A stretch of DNA of 64,000 nucleotides, taken from CALFCE01 sp964411665 (GTDB taxonomy: Bacteria; Pseudomonadota; Gammaproteobacteria; Granulosicoccales; Granulosicoccaceae). The translations under genes and the position numbers were made by a program. This document shows positions 60,699 through 64,000 of the stretch, in pieces (position 1 is the stretch's first letter; every line of letters starts with the position of its first letter). The notes under the pieces were generated by a model. That model ran no database searches and was not told the DNA's origin. It saw nothing but the letters and a program-made list of their open reading frames with translations. Location of the stretch: positions 1 to 64,000 of the forward strand of contig CAYPMR010000009.1 in assembly GCA_964411665.1 (NCBI GenBank). The letters run 5' to 3'.

Positions 60699-62096
60699 AT
60701 GAATTCAGGAATAGTCACTGCTGCCTACATTATTGCAGCCATCTTGTTTATCTTAAGTCTCTCTGGCTTGTCCAATCAGGAAACAGCCAGACGTGGCAAC
60801 ATGTTCGGCATTGCCGGTATGGCCATCGCTATCATCGCGACGATCCTGAGTCGGGATGTGACCAACTACGGGGCATTGGTCCTGATGATGGTTGTTGGTG
60901 GCGGGATTGGTGCCTTTCTCGCATCACGTGTTGAAATGACGCAAATGCCCGAGCTGGTTGCGATCCTGCACAGCTTTGTCGGACTCGCAGCTGTATTGGT
61001 GGGATTTGCGAGTTATCTTGATCCGGATCTGCAACTGACCGGTGCTGAACACACGATCCACAGCATAGAGGTTTATCTTGGCATTTTGATTGGTGCGCTG
61101 ACTTTTACCGGTTCAGTTATAGCCTGGGGCAAGCTCAACGGAAAAATCGGTAGCGCGCCACTTATTCTTCCTAATCGTCATCTGTTGAACCTCGGTGTCG
61201 GTGTTGCCTGTCTGATTCTGCTTTTTATCTTCCTAGGTGCAGGTAAGGGCGCAGGTACATTCATCCTGATTGTGATGACCTTGCTGGCCTTTGCCTTTGG
61301 TATCCATATGGTTATGGCGATAGGTGGTGCTGATATGCCGGTGGTTATCTCCATGCTCAATTCGTATTCGGGTTGGGCAGCCGCGGCTACCGGATTCATG
61401 CTCTCAAATGATTTGTTAATCATTGTGGGTGCATTGGTCGGCAGTAGCGGTGCGATACTCAGCTACATCATGTGTCGTGCGATGAATCGGAAATTTCTTA
61501 GTGTTATTGCGGGTGGTTTCGGTACAACAGCGGGTGCAACTGCGGGAGCTGCAGGTGGTGATGAAGAGCAGGGTGAAGTGGTAGCCACCTCCGCTGAGGA
61601 ACTTGCACAACAGTTACTTGATGCCAATAGCGTAGTCATCGTACCGGGTTACGGTATGGCGGTGGCGCATGCTCAGCATCCTGTTTCGGAATTCACCCAA
61701 CGGTTGCGCGACAAGGGTATTGATGTCCGTTTCGCGATACATCCGGTAGCGGGCCGCATGCCGGGTCACATGAACGTGTTGCTGGCTGAAGCCAATGTGC
61801 CTTATGACATTGTGCTGGAGATGGATGAGATTAATGAGGATCTGGCCGATACCGATATTGTTATTGTTATCGGTGCTAACGATATTGTTAATCCCTCGGC
61901 ACTGGATAATCCGAACAGTCCGATCGCGGGTATGCCAGTTCTGGAAGTCTGGAATGCTGATCTGGTGGTGGTCTCCAAACGCGGCATGGCGACCGGTTAT
62001 GCCGGGGTCGAGAATCCGTTGTTCTTTAAGGACAATACCCGCATGTTGTTTGGTGATGCAAAAGACAGCGTCAATGAAATTCTCAAGCATCTGTGA
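60699..62096 (+). CDS. pntB: NAD(P) transhydrogenase subunit beta
   Basis: 465 residues; eight or nine helices of domain II (to about residue 270), then the NADP-binding domain III with VVIVPGYGMAVAHAQH, the Arg/Lys block DVRFAIHPVAGRMPGHMNVLLAEANVPYD (seen as IHPVAGRMPGHMNVLLAEA) and VIVIGANDIVNPSA. GGGAG ribosome-binding site before ATG. Forms the complex with PntA. Confidence 0.95.
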   Translation: MNSGIVTAAYIIAAILFILSLSGLSNQETARRGNMFGIAGMAIAIIATILSRDVTNYGALVLMMVVGGGIGAFLASRVEMTQMPELVAILHSFVGLAAVLVGFASYLDPDLQLTGAEHTIHSIEVYLGILIGALTFTGSVIAWGKLNGKIGSAPLILPNRHLLNLGVGVACLILLFIFLGAGKGAGTFILIVMTLLAFAFGIHMVMAIGGADMPVVISMLNSYSGWAAAATGFMLSNDLLIIVGALVGSSGAILSYIMCRAMNRKFLSVIAGGFGTTAGATAGAAGGDEEQGEVVATSAEELAQQLLDANSVVIVPGYGMAVAHAQHPVSEFTQRLRDKGIDVRFAIHPVAGRMPGHMNVLLAEANVPYDIVLEMDEINEDLADTDIVIVIGANDIVNPSALDNPNSPIAGMPVLEVWNADLVVVSKRGMATGYAGVENPLFFKDNTRMLFGDAKDSVNEILKHL

Positions 62097-62141
62097 TTTA
62101 GACATCGCCCTATCGGTCTTATCGATATAACACTGTAAAAC

Positions 62142-62171
62142 CGGCCGAATTTTCAACCGAAGATTCGGCCG
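62142..62171. terminator. Hairpin after pntB
   Basis: CGGCCGAAT (62142-62150), 12-nt loop, ATTCGGCCG (62163-62171), 45 bp after the pntB stop. No T-run on the plus strand; the minus strand has TTTT after it. Probably a stem at the end of the pnt transcript, uncertain as a true terminator. Confidence 0.4.
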
Positions 62172-62209
62172 AATTGATTGTGAACTAATCAGACAGGACA
62201 TCAGGTTGT

Positions 62210-63439
62210 GTGCTAGATACTCTAGTATCTGCTCAACATCTGGTGCTGCCAATGTTTCACCGTCGCCCCGCCGCACTTAATCAGTTATCCCAGTCAACCA
62301 GTGAATCCCTGGCGCGACTTGCAGCGCTTGAAGGTTTTTCCCGCTCTATGCTGGTAGGCATCGTGCCATTAGTTGCCTATGAGGCGCTTGGCAGTAAGGA
62401 AAATGTGGCGCAGGTCTACTTGATTGCCGCCATCTTTACCTTGTTCATAACGCTTAATTTTGGAACTCTTGAACGTTGGTTACAGCGTCGCTGGGTACTT
62501 TCGCTGGGTTGTGGTTTCCTGATGCTTGCAGCGCTTTCTCTGTGGTTGGCGAATAGCACGACACTGCCACTCGGGATTGGTCTGCGCTCGGCAGCTGCTT
62601 CCCTGTTCTCGGTCAGTATGTCGCTCTACATCATGGACTATATCGGTAAGCGGGATCTGACACGCAATGAGTCGAGGCGGATGCAGTACTCAGGTGCTGC
62701 CTGGCTTGCAGGCCCCATGCTTGGTACCTGGCTGCTTAATAATGATCACTCGTTGTTACCATTTATATTATCTGCTGTGTCAGCGTTGCTTGCACTGAGC
62801 TATTTTTGGACCATGCGTCTAGGGGACAACAAGGTTTTCGTCAAGGCACAGTCCTCTGCGAGTAATCCATTCGTGTCAGTCAGGCACTTTGCTGGTCAGA
62901 GGCGATTGCGTATTGCCTATAGCATTACCTTGAGCAGATCCTGCTTCTGGGTAGCGTTGTTTATCTATGGTCCAATCTATGTTGTTGAATCCGGACTGCC
63001 AACCTGGTTTGCTGGTGTGTTGTTATCCGGTGTCAGTGCCTTGCTGTTTTTTAGTCCGCTAATCCGGGCTTTTTCAGAGCGTATAGGCATTCGGCAGTTA
63101 GTTGTATCTGGGCTTGTATTGACCGGTGGTTCGCTGGCTGCGCTCGGACTAATCGGAGAAGCTCAACCTTTTGGCGTCGTTTTTTGGGTGACAGGTGCGC
63201 TGGGGGGAGTGTTGCTCGATGTACTCGGCAATATTCCTTTTATGCGCATGGTGCGTCCTCGCGAACGTACAGCGATGACCACAGTGTTTTCAACATGGCG
63301 CGAGGCATCGGAATTACTGACACCTGCAATAGTCGGCATCATCCTTTTATGGTTTGATTTCCATTACTTCTTTTTCATTCTCGCGTTCATGCACTTCCTC
63401 TCGGCAGCATCCGCTGCCCGACTGCCCCGGAGATTGTAA
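62210..63439 (+). CDS. Major facilitator superfamily transporter
   Basis: 409 residues from GTG 62210; an ATG at 62252 in frame is an alternative (ribosome-binding evidence is weak for both). About 12 helices in two halves, joined by a loop near residues 200-230 (MRLGDNKVFVKAQSSASNPF). First-half end MDYIGKRDLTRNESRR, second half LPTWFAGVLLSGVSALLFFSPLI and MRMVRPRERTAMTTVFSTWREASE, which is a typical MFS exporter second-half loop. Substrate unknown; a drug- or metabolite-efflux role is the default. Confidence 0.85.
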   Translation: MLDTLVSAQHLVLPMFHRRPAALNQLSQSTSESLARLAALEGFSRSMLVGIVPLVAYEALGSKENVAQVYLIAAIFTLFITLNFGTLERWLQRRWVLSLGCGFLMLAALSLWLANSTTLPLGIGLRSAAASLFSVSMSLYIMDYIGKRDLTRNESRRMQYSGAAWLAGPMLGTWLLNNDHSLLPFILSAVSALLALSYFWTMRLGDNKVFVKAQSSASNPFVSVRHFAGQRRLRIAYSITLSRSCFWVALFIYGPIYVVESGLPTWFAGVLLSGVSALLFFSPLIRAFSERIGIRQLVVSGLVLTGGSLAALGLIGEAQPFGVVFWVTGALGGVLLDVLGNIPFMRMVRPRERTAMTTVFSTWREASELLTPAIVGIILLWFDFHYFFFILAFMHFLSAASAARLPRRL

Positions 63440-63464
63440 AAAAAACAGCTATTGGGGCGAGAAA

Positions 63465-64000
63465 TCAAGGGCAGTCAATAACGGCCAACCTGTCGTTATC
63501 TTCACCAGCCAGCATGGCGTTCATATCCCTTAGCGAATCGGCGTCACCAAAACACTGGCCAGTATTTACAGTTAATGATTGTGATTCGGTATTTTCGCCA
63601 TCTGTGGTTGAAATGCCAATAATAAAAGGTCCACCTGTCGCCACCCGTGGCACTTGTACAGTCCTTGTAAAGTCTCCATCGATCCGATCAATCTGTGCTT
63701 GATCGAATAAAGTGCCGGCAGGCGCTGTGGCATCGAGCATAGCGGTAAATGCTGCAGTCAGGTCTGGGCTCAGGCCGGTGGCATTACTCAGCATCATGCT
63801 AATGTCCATCGCTCGGTCGATAGTGATCGCGGCTGTATTATCCGGGTTACTGCCATCTTCGCCATTGTCCGCTTGAACCGTAAAGCCGAAGGTTTCCATC
63901 GACAGCGCCAGTGCATCAACTGAATTTACCCGCATGGCAAGCGGACCTCGACCAATGCCAAGATTACTGACAGTCAGCGATGCCGGTGTATTTTCATCGG
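63465..64000 (-). CDS. C-terminal part of a secreted or surface protein (partial, N-terminus beyond right edge)
   Basis: The frame is open from position 64000 to the stop at 63465 (178 residues seen). It has Asp/Asn/Thr-rich segments (QADNGEDGSNPDNTAA; ISTTDGENTESQSLTVN) like extracellular beta-sandwich or cadherin/VCBS-type repeats. It ends with a distinct Cys-containing tail GQCFGDADSLRDMNAML...VIDCP, which may form a disulphide. Nothing in this part names a function. The gene's main part lies beyond the window. Confidence 0.7.
   Translation of the reverse strand, partial: DENTPASLTVSNLGIGRGPLAMRVNSVDALALSMETFGFTVQADNGEDGSNPDNTAAITIDRAMDISMMLSNATGLSPDLTAAFTAMLDATAPAGTLFDQAQIDRIDGDFTRTVQVPRVATGGPFIIGISTTDGENTESQSLTVNTGQCFGDADSLRDMNAMLAGEDNDRLAVIDCP

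Noticed and set aside
61614..62276. 220-codon minus-strand frame over the end of pntB
   Set aside because: It is antisense to the PntB NADP-binding domain and its residues show no family signature.

Overview
The window is bacterial and gene-dense, with base composition near 50% GC by eye. It looks like a free-living, probably marine, heterotrophic Pseudomonadota with a large transporter repertoire. Class is ambiguous. pntA is one fused gene of E. coli type (gammaproteobacterial habit), whereas the 5-aminolevulinate synthase, the short one-domain QueF and the Smo-type polyol transporter resemble alphaproteobacterial proteins. A gammaproteobacterium carrying alpha-like genes is my best guess, with low confidence. 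No rRNA, tRNA, CRISPR array, integrase or intact insertion sequence was seen.

Layout. 1-3.3 kb (minus): MacB/LolD-type ABC ATPase and FtsX-type permease, the permease running off the left edge. 3.6-5.6 kb (plus): a Q-rich membrane protein and a GcvT/DmdA-like folate enzyme. 5.7-11.4 kb (minus): a complete polyol operon (substrate-binding protein, two permeases, mannitol 2-dehydrogenase, ATPase), preceded by an alpha/beta hydrolase and a luciferase-like flavin oxidoreductase. 13.5-14.0 kb: queF. 14.0-18.5 kb (minus): a secreted hypothetical, a BzdR-like XRE/shikimate-kinase regulator, a Rieske oxygenase and a coiled-coil OmpA protein. 18.7-21.2 kb: a dimethylglycine/sarcosine-dehydrogenase-like flavoprotein. 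21.1-24.3 kb: an EamA exporter and an ABC-2 exporter pair. 24.3-29.3 kb (minus): hemA (ALAS), thiolase, a secreted EndoU-like protein, and glgA, which diverges from glgP. 32.4 kb: a membrane-only remnant or variant of an LTA-synthase/phosphoglycerol-transferase protein.

33.3-47.7 kb (all minus) is a 14-kb co-directional block. It holds a Wzc-like tyrosine autokinase, a priming sugar transferase, and a translationally coupled set wecG-wzx-GT2-GT2-wzy-galE. A GH16 glucanase, a T7-lysozyme-like amidase, a GH84 hexosaminidase and an XdhC protein follow. A perfect CRP-type palindrome lies in the 0.5-kb gap inside this block. No Wza exporter or Wzb phosphatase is present.

48.6-51.9 kb (plus): dgcN-dgcA (D-glutamate catabolism through N-acetyl-glutamate) plus a mandelate-racemase-family dehydratase, ended by a convincing bidirectional terminator shared with a SABATH-type carboxyl methyltransferase, a family best known from plants. 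53.3-58.4 kb (minus): a TRAP transporter whose large permease carries a ~330-residue helical C-terminal extension. 58.6 kb: an unannotated 36-residue membrane protein. 59.1-62.1 kb: pntAB. 62.2-63.4 kb: an MFS protein. 63.5 kb to the right edge: the C-terminal end of a secreted or surface protein.

The metabolic theme is scavenging of marine osmolytes and polymers (polyols, methylated amines, keto acids via TRAP, D-amino acids, glucans), with glycogen storage and exopolysaccharide production. The least conventional items are the SABATH enzyme, the DctM extension, the EndoU-like secreted protein, the domain-less LTA-synthase homologue, the BzdR-like regulator next to a Rieske oxygenase, and the CRP-type sites near the exopolysaccharide and dgc genes.
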